A stretch of 64,000 bases of DNA from Megasphaera sp. (GCA_022486585.1 JAKVKI010000005.1:1-64000); one strand, 5' to 3'. Positions 26,144 to 35,508 are shown, numbered from the stretch's first letter. Translations and numbers: made by a program. The notes: generated by a model not told the origin, from the letters alone.

Positions 26144-27676
26144 ATGGAAAAAATAGCCATTATTGACATGGGCTCCAACTCTATCCGCTACGTTTCTCTG
26201 CAAATAGCGGACAACAAAGCCTACTCTTTCCTGAATCAGGAAAAAGAAGCTATCCGCCTGGGACATGGCCTGAGTCAAACCGGCCGGCTGAGTGAAGAAG
26301 GCATGGAGCGAGCTATGACCTGCCTTCACGTATACAAACACATGATGAAAGTATCAAATATCCATACCTGTTTGGCCGTCGCTACGGCAGCCGTCCGCAA
26401 TGCGCAAAACGGACTGGAATTTTTAAAACGGATCAATGACGAAACAGGCATCCAAATGAATGTCATTACAGGCGAACGGGAAGCCTACCTCGGCTATCTC
26501 GGTGTCGCTAATACCATTGCCCAAAAGGACTGCCTGATCTTCGACTTAGGCGGTGCCAGTGTTGAAATGACGTTAGTTCATAACGGCGAAGCTCAGCATT
26601 CCATTTCTATCCCCATCGGTGCTGTCACGCTGACTGAAAAATTTTCCCTCCAGGGAAATTATGAGGAAAGTAAATTAACAGACTGCTTGAAATATATCCA
26701 CAAAAAGCTAACGGCTATCGAATGGATCAAAAACGTCGACGTTCCCCTTATCGGCATTGGCGGTACTGCTCGTAACTTTGCCAAAATGGATCAAAAAGCC
26801 ACGAATTACGAATTTCCAAAAATCCATAATTATATCGTTCCTTACAAAAACTTTTCCAGCTTATATAAAGAAATCCTATCGCGCACAGCGGCTGCTCGCA
26901 AGAAAATCCCCGGCCTGTCCAGTGACCGGGCTGACCTCATCGTATCCGGTGCTGCTGTCATCCAGACCTTGTTCACCGTTGCCGGCAGCGATGAAATGAT
27001 CGTCAGCGGCTGCGGCCTTCGCGAAGGGCTGTTCTTCGAATACTATACAAAGAAACACTATATGGATATGCTTCGCGTTGATGATATCCTTGATTTCAGC
27101 ATACATAACTTTATCGGTACCATGAGCAGCGGCTACAATGAAGCCCACTCTGCTCAAGTCGCACTGATAACCGATATGCTCTTTGACCAGCTCAAGGAAT
27201 TACATGGCTTCGATGACAGGAAACGCCGCTTGCTTCATACAGCAGCGCAGCTTCACGACATCGGTAAAATCATTAATTTCTATAATCATGCCCGCCATTC
27301 AGCATTTATGATTGCCCATGCCCCGCTGTACGGGCTGACACAGAAGGAACAGATTATTTGCGGCTTCATTGCTGGTTTCCATCATGGTATTAACCGTAAG
27401 ACCTTGCGTGCGTACCGCTATGCTACTATGTGCACAGCTGAAGAATGGAGCATGATCCGCAAACTCTCTACGCTCCTGGCACTGGCAGAAGCTTCTGATC
27501 TGACGTATGAGCAACTCGTTACAGACATTAAAGCGACCATTACCAAAAATGTCGTCGTCCTCGTCTTGACGACGACACCTGATGCGACCTACAATGCCGT
27601 AGAATATGAAATGAAACAACTAGAAAAACAGTTCAAAAAAGAATTTGGCTCGTCACTCCTCCTCGTATGGAAATAA
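26144..27676 (+). CDS. ppx: Exopolyphosphatase / pppGpp phosphohydrolase family, with HD domain
   Basis: Degrades polyphosphate processively from chain ends and may also act on pppGpp. About 510 aa from the ATG at 26144 (GAGG six bases upstream); twenty extra codons upstream overlap the promoter. Intact catalytic features: DMGSNSIRY, the glutamate region ITGEREAYLGYLGV, DLGGASVEM and IGGTARNFA. The C-terminal HD region reads LLHTAAQLHDIGKIINFYNHARHS. Divergent from the ppx-like/ppk1 operon, so synthesis and breakdown genes share one intergenic region. Confidence 0.92.
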   Translation: MEKIAIIDMGSNSIRYVSLQIADNKAYSFLNQEKEAIRLGHGLSQTGRLSEEGMERAMTCLHVYKHMMKVSNIHTCLAVATAAVRNAQNGLEFLKRINDETGIQMNVITGEREAYLGYLGVANTIAQKDCLIFDLGGASVEMTLVHNGEAQHSISIPIGAVTLTEKFSLQGNYEESKLTDCLKYIHKKLTAIEWIKNVDVPLIGIGGTARNFAKMDQKATNYEFPKIHNYIVPYKNFSSLYKEILSRTAAARKKIPGLSSDRADLIVSGAAVIQTLFTVAGSDEMIVSGCGLREGLFFEYYTKKHYMDMLRVDDILDFSIHNFIGTMSSGYNEAHSAQVALITDMLFDQLKELHGFDDRKRRLLHTAAQLHDIGKIINFYNHARHSAFMIAHAPLYGLTQKEQIICGFIAGFHHGINRKTLRAYRYATMCTAEEWSMIRKLSTLLALAEASDLTYEQLVTDIKATITKNVVVLVLTTTPDATYNAVEYEMKQLEKQFKKEFGSSLLLVWK

Positions 27677-27681
27677 TACTG

Positions 27682-27731
27682 TATATAAAGAAGACACATC
27701 CCTTTCACGCCGGATGTGTCTTCTTTATATA
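27682..27731. terminator. Bidirectional terminator between ppx and thiC
   Basis: Perfect 20-base arms (27682-27701, 27712-27731) with a 10-base loop; AT-rich at the base (TATATAAAG / CTTTATATA). Confidence 0.9.
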
Positions 27732-27754
27732 TAAGCTTTTTATAGAAATGGCGA

Positions 27755-29056
27755 TTAACGAATAGAAACAGGTTCACCTGCAAGGATTTTCTTCATGGTC
27801 CGAGCCGGGCACATTTTACCACACATCGTGCATGTACCTTCGCATTCTGGCTTGCTCGATTCGTAATAATTACGAGCTTTCACCGGATCGATAGCCAAGT
27901 CAAGCATCTTGTCGAAATCAACATCGACACGAGCACGGCTCATGGCATCATCCCATTCCTGAGCACCAGGAATGCCTTTGACCAAATCTGCCGCATGAGC
28001 AGCGATGCGGGTAGCAATAATGCCTTCTTTGACATCATCAACTGTAGGCAGGCGCAAATGTTCCGCCGGTGTGACATAGCACAGGAAATCGGCACCACAG
28101 GAAGCGGCAATAGCGCCGCCAATGGCACTGGTAATATGGTCATAGCCAGGAGCAATATCCGTGACCAAAGGTCCCAGTACGTAGAACGGTGCCCCATGGC
28201 AGAGACGTTTTTCGATGCGCATATTCGCAGCGATTTCATTCAGTACCATATGGCCCGGTCCTTCGATCATGACCTGAACGTTGCGTTCCCAAGCCCGTTT
28301 AGTCAATTCACCAAGGGTAATGAGTTCTTCGATCTGCGCAGCATCTGTTGCATCATGTGTACAACCAGGCCGGCAAGCATCACCAAGGCTCAGCGTAACA
28401 TCGTACTTTTCACAGATATCGAGCAGCCGGTCATAATGTTCATAGAACGGATTTTCTCTATCATTCATTTCCATCCAGGCAAACAGAAGCGAACCACCGC
28501 GGGATACAACATTAGTCAAACGAGGATTGGCTTTGATTCGTTCTGCAGTCTTACGATTCATGCCACAGTGAATAGTCATGAAATCGACGCCATCTTCGGC
28601 ATGCTGTTCGACAACAGAAAAGAATTCATCTTCTGTAATATCTACTAGATCCTTATCGAGCATGCCTACAGCATCATACATAGGCACCGTACCGATCATA
28701 GCCGTCGACATGCCGACGAGCTTGCGGCGGAATTCACGAGTCTTGCCAAAGTTGCTCAAGTCCATAATCGCTTCCGCTTTCATATCGATAGCATTCTGTA
28801 CCTTCTGCAATTCTTCTTCATGATTATTGTGTTCCGGTGATACGCCGAGATTGACGTTGATCTTCGTACGGCAATTCTGGCCGACAGCTTCCGGCGATAA
28901 GGCCGTATGCAGCTTATTGGCCGGAATAGCGATCTTACCTTCAGCAATGAGCTTCATGAGGTCGTCCATACGCATGTGTTCCTTCGCTGCGACGATTTCC
29001 ATTTGCTTGGTGACGATACCCTTACGGGCAGCATCCATTTGTGTTGTGTAATCCAT
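27755..29056 (-). CDS. thiC: Phosphomethylpyrimidine synthase
   Basis: Radical SAM enzyme turning aminoimidazole ribotide into HMP-phosphate for thiamine. 433 aa, the short form lacking the long N-terminal domain of the enterobacterial protein. The cluster cysteines are near the C-terminus, CTMCGKMC (Cys409, Cys412, Cys416). This spacing is CxxCxxxC rather than the CxxCxxxxC of E. coli ThiC. Other typical segments: [28 protein letters not shown]. Single-gene unit under a TPP riboswitch; no other thi gene is adjacent. Confidence 0.95.
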   Translation of the reverse strand: MDYTTQMDAARKGIVTKQMEIVAAKEHMRMDDLMKLIAEGKIAIPANKLHTALSPEAVGQNCRTKINVNLGVSPEHNNHEEELQKVQNAIDMKAEAIMDLSNFGKTREFRRKLVGMSTAMIGTVPMYDAVGMLDKDLVDITEDEFFSVVEQHAEDGVDFMTIHCGMNRKTAERIKANPRLTNVVSRGGSLLFAWMEMNDRENPFYEHYDRLLDICEKYDVTLSLGDACRPGCTHDATDAAQIEELITLGELTKRAWERNVQVMIEGPGHMVLNEIAANMRIEKRLCHGAPFYVLGPLVTDIAPGYDHITSAIGGAIAASCGADFLCYVTPAEHLRLPTVDDVKEGIIATRIAAHAADLVKGIPGAQEWDDAMSRARVDVDFDKMLDLAIDPVKARNYYESSKPECEGTCTMCGKMCPARTMKKILAGEPVSIR

Positions 29057-29183
29057 GATTCAAATCCTCCTAAACATATAGTACTACCAGATGCGTTCAA
29101 ACCAAAAAAGCGGCACTATCACTCCTTTAATCCAGAAGGAGCTGCTCGTTCTCCGGGGATCCGGCCCGGCTGGTCCTGCGCAC

Positions 29184-29216
29184 CAAAAAAAGCTTACCTG
29201 CTGAGCAGGTAAGCTT
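29184..29216 (-). terminator. Expression-platform terminator of the TPP riboswitch
   Basis: Minus strand AAGCTTACCTG / CAGGTAAGCTT hairpin (29190-29216) followed directly by a U-run (A's at 29185-29190). Placed just after the aptamer, so it should stop transcription when TPP is bound. Between it and the thiC start lie about 125 further leader bases with GC-rich partial pairing around 29125-29175. Confidence 0.85.
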
Positions 29217-29227
29217 AATCATCCATG

Positions 29228-29308
29228 TGCTTCCCTACGCCGGCATTACCCGTATCAGGTTAAAGGGTCGAATCTTCATTCTCTCAGCCTTTCGGCTCCC
29301 CTAGCTTT
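29228..29308 (-). ncRNA. TPP riboswitch aptamer (THI box) controlling thiC
   Basis: The minus strand carries both conserved halves: GGGGAGCC...GGCTGAGA near 29275-29303, and CTGATACGGGTAATGCCGGC followed by GTAGGGA near 29233-29260. This is the standard THI-box. Bound thiamine diphosphate would favour the terminator downstream. Confidence 0.95.
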
Positions 29309-29323
29309 TATTCATCTTTGCTT

Positions 29324-29352
29324 ATTATAGTACTTTCCCTGGGGGAATGCAA
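29324..29352 (-). promoter_or_regulatory. Promoter of the thiC transcript
   Basis: Minus strand TTGCAT (29347-29352), 17-base spacer, TATAAT (29324-29329), just upstream of the aptamer. Confidence 0.8.
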
Positions 29353-29388
29353 CAGCGAAGACATGCTGAATGGTCTTTATCGATTAGA

Positions 29389-30042
29389 CTATCTTTTATT
29401 TTTCTTATGTGATGCAAAGTCACCGCAGGCTTGGATAAGGTTGACACCGACGATGAGAATAATGATAGTGGCTAACATCACATCGGCACGGAACCGTTGA
29501 TACCCGTAACGGATAGCAATATCCCCAAGACCACCGCCGCCAATAGCACCAGCCATGGCCGATGCACCGATCAAATTGACAATAAGGACGGTAATGTTAT
29601 TAATAATAGTCGGCAAGGCTTCAGGAATGAGAACTTTACGGATGATCTGGCACGGTGATGCCCCCATGGATTCAGCTGCTTCAACAAGACCAAAATCAAC
29701 GTCACGAATAGACGTTTCTACGAGACGGCTCAAAAACGGAATAGCTACGATAGTCAGCGGAACGCAGGCTGCCGTCGTACCAATAGAGGTCCCGGCAATG
29801 ATCCGTGTCAGCGGGATAATGGCTACCATCAAAATGATGAATGGTATCGAACGGATAATATTGACGATCGTGCCTAATATTTTATTTACAACACGGTTTT
29901 CCAAAATATGGCCCTTACTAGTCGTAACCAAGGTAATACCAAGAGGAATACCGATAATACCAGCTATGACAGTAGAAACAAATACCATAAAGACTGTTTC
30001 TTGAATGCCTTGAATCATCAATTTAATTATTTCTTGGGACAT
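29389..30042 (-). CDS. metI: Methionine ABC transporter permease
   Basis: Membrane subunit of the MetNIQ importer for methionine. 217 aa with five or six membrane helices and the EAA-like coupling loop EAAESMGASPCQIIRKVLIPEALP. The first 20 bases overlap the end of metN. The substrate-binding lipoprotein gene metQ, often third in the operon, is not adjacent; thiC lies downstream on its own promoter. Confidence 0.94.
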   Translation of the reverse strand: MSQEIIKLMIQGIQETVFMVFVSTVIAGIIGIPLGITLVTTSKGHILENRVVNKILGTIVNIIRSIPFIILMVAIIPLTRIIAGTSIGTTAACVPLTIVAIPFLSRLVETSIRDVDFGLVEAAESMGASPCQIIRKVLIPEALPTIINNITVLIVNLIGASAMAGAIGGGGLGDIAIRYGYQRFRADVMLATIIILIVGVNLIQACGDFASHKKNKR

Positions 30043-31066
30043 ATCCTAAAACCTCACTTCCGATAGGTAATTTCTTGATATATTGAAAGGCCTTGGCCTG
30101 TAATTCCATATCTCCGATAATGACGATAATCAAATATCCAAATGGTTCATCTTGGATATAGTCAATATTGCCGTAAAGAACGCTGACATTGACATCGAAT
30201 TTACGAACGATCGAAGCTACGACAGGATCATTGGTAACGGCACCTTTAAAGCGCAACCGAACGAGCATATCCCGGTCTGGGGCAGGCTGATCCGTAACGC
30301 CCATCTTGGCGACACCTTCAGGAAGTTCCATATTGATGACTGACTTGACGAAGTCTTTCATCGTCTGCGATGTCGGATTAGTAAATACATCGACAACACG
30401 GCCTTCTTCTTTAATGACACCGCCTTCGATAACGGCGACGCGATTACAAATAGCCTTTACGACCGCCATTTCATGCGTAATGATGATGATCGTAATGCCC
30501 ATCCGTTTATTGATATCCTTCAACAATTCCAAAATTGATTTTGTTGTCTGCGGATCCAACGCAGATGTCGCTTCATCACATAGCAGTATCTTCGGGTCAC
30601 TAGCCAGCGCACGAGCAATGCCGACACGTTGCTTTTGGCCGCCTGACAGCTGGGACGGGTAATTGAACTGACGGTCTGTCAATCCTACGAGTTCCAGAAG
30701 ATCGGCTACTTTCTTCTGAATTCCCTCTTTAGACGCACCGATCAATTCCAACGGAAAAGCAATATTATCAAAAACAGTCCGGGAAGACAGTAAATTGAAA
30801 TGCTGGAAAATCATGCCGATATTCTTCCGTTCTGCCCGTAACTGTGAATCATTCATGGCCGTCAATTCTTTGTCATCAATGATGACTTTGCCGCTCGTCG
30901 GTTTTTCCAACATGTTGATACAACGTACTAATGTCGATTTACCGGCGCCGCTCTTGCCTATAATACCAAAAATTTCACCATCTTCAATGGCGAGACTAAT
31001 GCCCTTAAGCGCATGGACCTGGGTCTTACCACCATAGGTTTTGGTAATATTTTCCAATGTAATCAC
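30023..31066 (-). CDS. metN: Methionine ABC transporter ATP-binding protein
   Basis: ATPase of the MetNIQ importer. 347 aa. Walker A GKSGAGKSTLVRC, signature LSGGQKQRVGIARAL, Walker B ILLCDEATSAL, then a C-terminal NIL domain (about residues 265-340) that senses methionine inside the cell. Starts with GTG at 31066 behind GAGGAG. The SAM riboswitch upstream confirms the methionine role. Confidence 0.96.
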   Translation of the reverse strand: MITLENITKTYGGKTQVHALKGISLAIEDGEIFGIIGKSGAGKSTLVRCINMLEKPTSGKVIIDDKELTAMNDSQLRAERKNIGMIFQHFNLLSSRTVFDNIAFPLELIGASKEGIQKKVADLLELVGLTDRQFNYPSQLSGGQKQRVGIARALASDPKILLCDEATSALDPQTTKSILELLKDINKRMGITIIIITHEMAVVKAICNRVAVIEGGVIKEEGRVVDVFTNPTSQTMKDFVKSVINMELPEGVAKMGVTDQPAPDRDMLVRLRFKGAVTNDPVVASIVRKFDVNVSVLYGNIDYIQDEPFGYLIIVIIGDMELQAKAFQYIKKLPIGSEVLGYVPRNN

Positions 31067-31120
31067 ACTATCAACTCCTCAAAAACACAATACCCCTTCA
31101 AAAAATACAACAAATAAACA

Positions 31121-31151
31121 ACAAAAAAGGCCGCCTTCAGACGACGACCTT
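31121..31151 (-). terminator. Expression-platform terminator of the SAM riboswitch
   Basis: Minus strand AAGGTCGTC (31143-31151) pairs with GGCGGCCTT (31127-31135, with G-U pairs) around a 7-base loop, followed by a U-run. Confidence 0.85.
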
Positions 31152-31168
31152 ATCATGTGTATTTCCCT

Positions 31169-31260
31169 TCATCTGTCGGTTCTGTCCGTTGGAATTGGCA
31201 CCTTCCCTAGTGGGGGTTGCCGCAGCATCATCGGGCCAATCCCTCAGCTGCTCTGGATGA
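31169..31260 (-). ncRNA. SAM-I (S-box) riboswitch controlling metNI
   Basis: On the minus strand the core reads AGAGCAGCTGAGGGATTGGC, CCGATGATGCTGCGGCAACC and GGTGCCAATTCC, the hallmark S-box blocks. P1 is closed by TCATC at the 5' end (31256-31260) and GATGA at the 3' end (31169-31173). SAM binding should favour the terminator and switch off methionine import. Confidence 0.95.
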
Positions 31261-31284
31261 AATATTATTTTGTTGTTGCTCTAT

Positions 31285-31313
31285 ATATTATCACTAATAG
31301 GAACGCTTGTCAA
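31285..31313 (-). promoter_or_regulatory. Promoter of the metNI transcript
   Basis: Minus strand TTGACA (31308-31313), 17-base spacer, TAATAT (31285-31290). The -35 box lies 18 bases beyond the stop of the MATE gene. Confidence 0.8.
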
Positions 31314-31330
31314 TTACTCATACCTAGTTT

Positions 31331-32668
31331 TTAGCGCCCCTCTTTTTTCATATGGCGTATGACAAAGAAATAGCATCCTGTCGTGAACAAGCAGGCAGCA
31401 ATCCAGCAAATAGGACTAGCATAACAAATGCCCAAATAGCCCCACATGCCTGCTAGTACGAAGGCAGATAGTCCTCGCAGGAATAGTTCTAACAAACTGC
31501 TAATAAGGGGTACGCTGGAAATGCCCATGCCCTGCAACGCGTTGCGGAAGACAAAAATCTGTCCCAAGAAGAAATAGAACGGCACAGAGTACTTGAGATA
31601 CAGCGAAGCCTGTTCCATCAATAGTTCATCATACTCTGCCGTGAACAAGGCAATGAGTTCCCGGCCATAGAAAAACATAGATGCCGCCGCAAACGCACAA
31701 AAACCTAAAGAGACTAAGGAACATTGCCGGGCACCTTTGCGAATACGAGAATACTTCCCTGCCCCGTAGTTCTGCGCCGAGTACACTGCCATTGCGATGC
31801 CAAACGAAATCATAGGCTGTAATGCCAGCTGTTCTATTCGTGTCGCTGATACGAAGCCGGCAATCGTTTCAGCACCGAACGTATTCGTCACAGATTGGAT
31901 TGCCAGAATTCCGAAGGAAATGATCATGAACTGCGAAGCCATCGGTATGCCTAATTTCAAATGTTTCCAGGCAAATTCACTATTCCAGGACCAGTCCTGC
32001 CGCTGCAGCCTCAGAATAGGAAAACGGGCACGCATATAACAAAAACAAGCAATCGCTGAAATCGCCTGGGCAATGACCAGCGCAATAGCAGAGCCTGCTA
32101 CGCCCCAGCCAAATACGATGATGAACAGTAAGGCCAGCAGTACATTGAGGATAGACGACACAATAAGAAAATAAAGTGGCGTACGGCTGTCTCCTAAGGC
32201 ACGGCAAATACAAGATAGTAAATTGTACATCATCATGGCAATAAGGCCATAGGCGATGATAATGACGTAATGGTACGAATCATCATATAACTCCGCCGAA
32301 ATATTCATGACTGCCATGATCCAAGGCATGCCAAGCACCGATCCTATGGTCAGTATTAACGTCAATCCTACAGACAGCATGGCCGACATAGCTACTGAAC
32401 GACGCACGCCCGCTTCATCGCCAGCACCAAATCGCTGCCCTACAATGACGGTAAATCCCGATGCCATCCCTATCGTAAGGCCGAGCATAGCCATGAAGAC
32501 CGGTGCCGTCGCACCGACAGCTGCCAAAGCATGGACACCGATAATGCGGCCTACAATAATGATATCAGCTATATTATAAAACTGTTGAAACACATTCCCA
32601 ATAAGTAAGGGAACTGTAAATGCCAAGATAAGTTTGATAGGACTTCCCTGGGTCATGCTACGAATCAT
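31331..32668 (-). CDS. MATE-family multidrug/metabolite exporter
   Basis: 445 aa, twelve predicted membrane helices in two similar halves, as in the MATE (NorM/DinF) family. N-terminal MTQGSPIKLILAFTVPLLIGNVFQQFYNIADIIIVGRIIG is typical of the DinF-like branch common in Firmicutes. Substrate unknown. AAAGGAG precedes the ATG. Upstream of the SAM riboswitch gene pair but with no hairpin terminator seen after it. Confidence 0.93.
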   Translation of the reverse strand: MIRSMTQGSPIKLILAFTVPLLIGNVFQQFYNIADIIIVGRIIGVHALAAVGATAPVFMAMLGLTIGMASGFTVIVGQRFGAGDEAGVRRSVAMSAMLSVGLTLILTIGSVLGMPWIMAVMNISAELYDDSYHYVIIIAYGLIAMMMYNLLSCICRALGDSRTPLYFLIVSSILNVLLALLFIIVFGWGVAGSAIALVIAQAISAIACFCYMRARFPILRLQRQDWSWNSEFAWKHLKLGIPMASQFMIISFGILAIQSVTNTFGAETIAGFVSATRIEQLALQPMISFGIAMAVYSAQNYGAGKYSRIRKGARQCSLVSLGFCAFAAASMFFYGRELIALFTAEYDELLMEQASLYLKYSVPFYFFLGQIFVFRNALQGMGISSVPLISSLLELFLRGLSAFVLAGMWGYLGICYASPICWIAACLFTTGCYFFVIRHMKKEGR

Positions 32669-32831
32669 ACTTTACTCCTTTACTGTGGTGTGACGAAATT
32701 TTCACCATATATATACATAAATTCTTTTCTGCTTTCTTCTGTAACAGCAGATCACTAACGTTTTCAAACTCAGCTAAGAATAAAAAAAAAATTATACTGT
32801 TTTCTTTCTCAATTTTAGCCTGTTACCGAGG

Positions 32832-32860
32832 TTGTCTTTATATTCCCCTATCTGTATAAT
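32832..32860 (+). promoter_or_regulatory. Promoter of the HUH transposase-like gene
   Basis: TTGTCT (32832-32837), 17-base spacer, TATAAT (32855-32860), about 20 bases before the start codon. Confidence 0.7.
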
Positions 32861-32880
32861 GGACGCATCAGGAGGTGATC

Positions 32881-33381
32881 GTGTTCATGTACATCAAATC
32901 CGGCAATGCATCCCACGCAGATAAAACGACCCATACGTTGATGCCGCATACGCAACTCATTACATTTCGGACGTATCAAAACCAGCTGACGCTGGGAAGC
33001 ATCCACAGCAAAAACGGCAGAAACATTTGGGTTCCCTCAGACTGGGGATTGGCCGTCGATGCAGCTATGCCGCAATTGAAGAGTTTTAGCAATGTCATTT
33101 TCATTGATTCCTATTCCATTATGCCCAACCATATTCACATGCTGGTCATATTCCGCAGTTACCAGCCCCGTCTGACCAATTGGTTCATCTCGTACAGCAA
33201 GCAAGTCTTAGTACAACGCATGATGCGCGTTCGCCCGGCTGCAGAACCCATATGGGATCTGGCCTATACGGCGCAGTCCATCCGCCATTCCTTCACCCAG
33301 TCTGCTGTCAGCATGAGCCTGAAAGAACATCAGGCTCACTGGCAATATGATGATCTGTATGTAAGCAATGGTACGGACTGA
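32881..33381 (+). CDS. Y1/HUH transposase-like protein (REP-associated tyrosine transposase type)
   Basis: About 166 aa. The metal-binding HUH pair is His84-x-His86 in SIMPNHIHMLVIF, and a tyrosine at about residue 105 (FISYSKQVL) sits where the nucleophile is expected. Single-copy proteins of this type lie alone in chromosomes and nick single-stranded REP hairpins. No IS200-like ends were identified around it, but a perfect 17-base hairpin follows directly. Start: GTG at 32881 has AGGAGG five bases upstream; an ATG at 32887 is the alternative. It has its own promoter. Confidence 0.8.
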   Translation: MFMYIKSGNASHADKTTHTLMPHTQLITFRTYQNQLTLGSIHSKNGRNIWVPSDWGLAVDAAMPQLKSFSNVIFIDSYSIMPNHIHMLVIFRSYQPRLTNWFISYSKQVLVQRMMRVRPAAEPIWDLAYTAQSIRHSFTQSAVSMSLKEHQAHWQYDDLYVSNGTD

Positions 33382-33390
33382 TTCCCAGAA

Positions 33391-33430
33391 AATGAATAGC
33401 CTTGCAGCATGTACTGCAAGGCTATTCATT
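33391..33430. terminator. Perfect 17-base hairpin between the HUH gene and recO
   Basis: AATGAATAGCCTTGCAG (33391-33407), loop CATGTA, CTGCAAGGCTATTCATT (33414-33430). It separates convergent genes and ends one base before the recO stop codon (33432); only short A/T at its ends. Confidence 0.8.
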
Positions 33431-33431
33431 T

Positions 33432-34190
33432 CTAAGGCAGCATAGGTGCTGAATAAAACAAAGACAGACTCTTTAATTTTTTCTCACTGCATTGACAAAA
33501 ATAGCTGTACAAGAGCTGTTCTGCCAAATCTACATCGCGGGCTTTAAAATGCAGCGTCGCCGCCTGCCCCCAAGGATATTGCAGCATCGTTTCCCATAGG
33601 GACCGTACAGAATCAGGCAGGATGATTTCCTGTTTGTCCTGTTCCATCGTATCGCTGAAAAAATAAATAACCTGCCCCTGTGAATCCCTGCCGTCTGCAT
33701 AGATACGAACCTGGGCCGTATCCGGATAAAATCCGGCCCAGCCAATGAGCTGCCAGGCTGCGATGATCGTAACGATACGAGGATTTTTCACTTCTATGGC
33801 CCGGCCGTATACAACGAGCAGACGATATATATCTTCATCTGCCTGATGCGGCTCCATGATATTCATGACCATTTCTAAAAATATCTGCGTATATACATAT
33901 ACAGACCACGTCAGATTCATCATTGCCGTATTGCTGCGGCACTCATATTCCGTCAAGCGGTATACACCGTTTTTTTCTACGGCATCAAAGGTTATTTCGC
34001 CCAACGCAATGAGCGTGCCATAGCCTTGGCGGGCTTGGCGATTCCGTTCAACAAATACGGTAAGAATCCCTTCCTGTCTCGTATAGACTGTCATGACCTG
34101 CTGGCGAATGCCAGCTTTTTTTAATTTCAGGATAATCCCGTCATACGAGCGGGACGGTGTGAACCCACCGTATCTAGTCCTCCCCTTCAT
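33432..34190 (-). CDS. recO: DNA repair protein RecO
   Basis: Helps RecA load at single-stranded gaps with RecR. About 252 aa from the ATG at 34190; the open frame extends to 34217 and none of the starts has a strong ribosome site (only AAAAGAG). N-terminal OB fold: DGIILKLKKAGIRQQVMTVYTRQEGILTVFVERNRQ. The helical C-terminal part matches RecO weakly, and the zinc cysteines seen in some relatives are absent. Overlaps the end of the CorC-type gene by 17 bases. Last gene of the era run, as is common in Firmicutes. Confidence 0.88.
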   Translation of the reverse strand: MKGRTRYGGFTPSRSYDGIILKLKKAGIRQQVMTVYTRQEGILTVFVERNRQARQGYGTLIALGEITFDAVEKNGVYRLTEYECRSNTAMMNLTWSVYVYTQIFLEMVMNIMEPHQADEDIYRLLVVYGRAIEVKNPRIVTIIAAWQLIGWAGFYPDTAQVRIYADGRDSQGQVIYFFSDTMEQDKQEIILPDSVRSLWETMLQYPWGQAATLHFKARDVDLAEQLLYSYFCQCSEKKLKSLSLFYSAPMLP

Positions 34191-35508
34191 GAGCATCACT
34201 CTTTTCAGGCGGTACATTTCGTTCGCTTTCAGGAATAACGATCGCTTTCAGACGGGCAATACGGAAACGGCTGACTTCCATGACGATGAACTTATACAAG
34301 CCAATCGATACAGCATCGCCAATAGAAGGCGTATGCCCTAACAGATTGAACACATAGCCGCCGATCGTATCCGTATCGACATCTTCTTCTACAGGGATAT
34401 GCAGCAATTCTTCGACATCATCCAGCAATACAGTCCCATCAAATTCATAGGCACCATTAGACAGCGGTACGATATCTTCTTTCTCTGCTGTATGCTCGTT
34501 GCGAATATTGCCGACTAACTCTTCCAATATATCTTCCAGCCCAATGAGGCCGACAGTACTTCCGTATTCATCGACGACCATCGCCAAATAGGTACGGCGC
34601 GCCCGCATGAGCTGCAACAGCTTCGAAGCCGGCATGATTTCCGGTACCATGAGTATAGGCCGCTTGACAATGCGGATATTATTATGTTTATGGAGATACA
34701 GGTCCATCAAATCTTTAATGTGGACAAGACCTAATACGTGATCCTTATCTTCTTCACACAAAGGATAGCGCGTATGCCGTGACTGCCGTATGGTCTTGAG
34801 ATTCTGTTGCATCGTTTCTTCTGCATACAGACAGACAATATCCTGACGAGGGACCATGATTTCTTTGGCCAGTCGATCAGCAAAGTCAAATACATTGCCA
34901 ATGAGCTCACTTTCTACCTGGTCGATTTTCCCTTCCTTATGGCTCGCCGTAACGAGCATGCGGATCTCATCCTCTGAATGAGCCATATCTATTTCATTGG
35001 TCACTTCCAGCTGGCGGTTATTCAAAATGACCTTGCCCAGCCAGTTGCCAAAAGTAATGATCGGTCGGACGAAGCGTCCCCAGATACAGATGAATTTGCT
35101 CACCCGTTTCAGACTCGATTCCGCCTCTTGCAAACCAATGGATTTAGGAATCAATTCACCGAAGACCCACATAAGAAGGCACAGAACGATACAGATAACC
35201 GCATAGACACCGGCAACGATAGCAGGCATGCCCAATAAATCTAAAAACCAGTCATAACACTGCATCAAGCCGTAAAGTACGGTCGCACCGGCCAGCAGAC
35301 CGGAAATAGCCATCCCCAGCTGTGCTGTCCCCAAGAATAACACAGGCCGTTCATACAACCCTAACAGACTTTTGGCTTTTTCATCACCGTCGCGGATCAA
35401 CTCTTCAATATATTCCCGTCTAAGCTGTGCAAAGGCAAATTTGCCAATAACGCAAATAGCGCTCAATAGTATACATATGATATAAATAAGGAAACATTCC
35501 CCTAACAA
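34174..35508 (-). CDS. CorC/HlyC-type membrane protein (DUF21, CBS pair, transporter-associated domain)
   Basis: 444 aa. An N-terminal DUF21 region with about three or four membrane helices ends in FGELIPKSIGLQEAE, followed by two CBS domains (about residues 215-335; EIMVPRQDIVCLYAEE, YLAMVVDEYGSTVGLIGLEDILEELVGNI) and a C-terminal CorC_HlyC domain. Related proteins act in Mg/Co efflux. The start is a TTG at 35508 behind GAAGGG; no in-frame ATG fits. Between era and recO. Confidence 0.92.
   Translation of the reverse strand: MLGECFLIYIICILLSAICVIGKFAFAQLRREYIEELIRDGDEKAKSLLGLYERPVLFLGTAQLGMAISGLLAGATVLYGLMQCYDWFLDLLGMPAIVAGVYAVICIVLCLLMWVFGELIPKSIGLQEAESSLKRVSKFICIWGRFVRPIITFGNWLGKVILNNRQLEVTNEIDMAHSEDEIRMLVTASHKEGKIDQVESELIGNVFDFADRLAKEIMVPRQDIVCLYAEETMQQNLKTIRQSRHTRYPLCEEDKDHVLGLVHIKDLMDLYLHKHNNIRIVKRPILMVPEIMPASKLLQLMRARRTYLAMVVDEYGSTVGLIGLEDILEELVGNIRNEHTAEKEDIVPLSNGAYEFDGTVLLDDVEELLHIPVEEDVDTDTIGGYVFNLLGHTPSIGDAVSIGLYKFIVMEVSRFRIARLKAIVIPESERNVPPEKSDAHEGED

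Noticed and set aside
27995..28648. 217-codon open frame on the plus strand opposite thiC
   Set aside because: Lies wholly inside the conserved thiC gene, has no ribosome site and no recognisable protein features.
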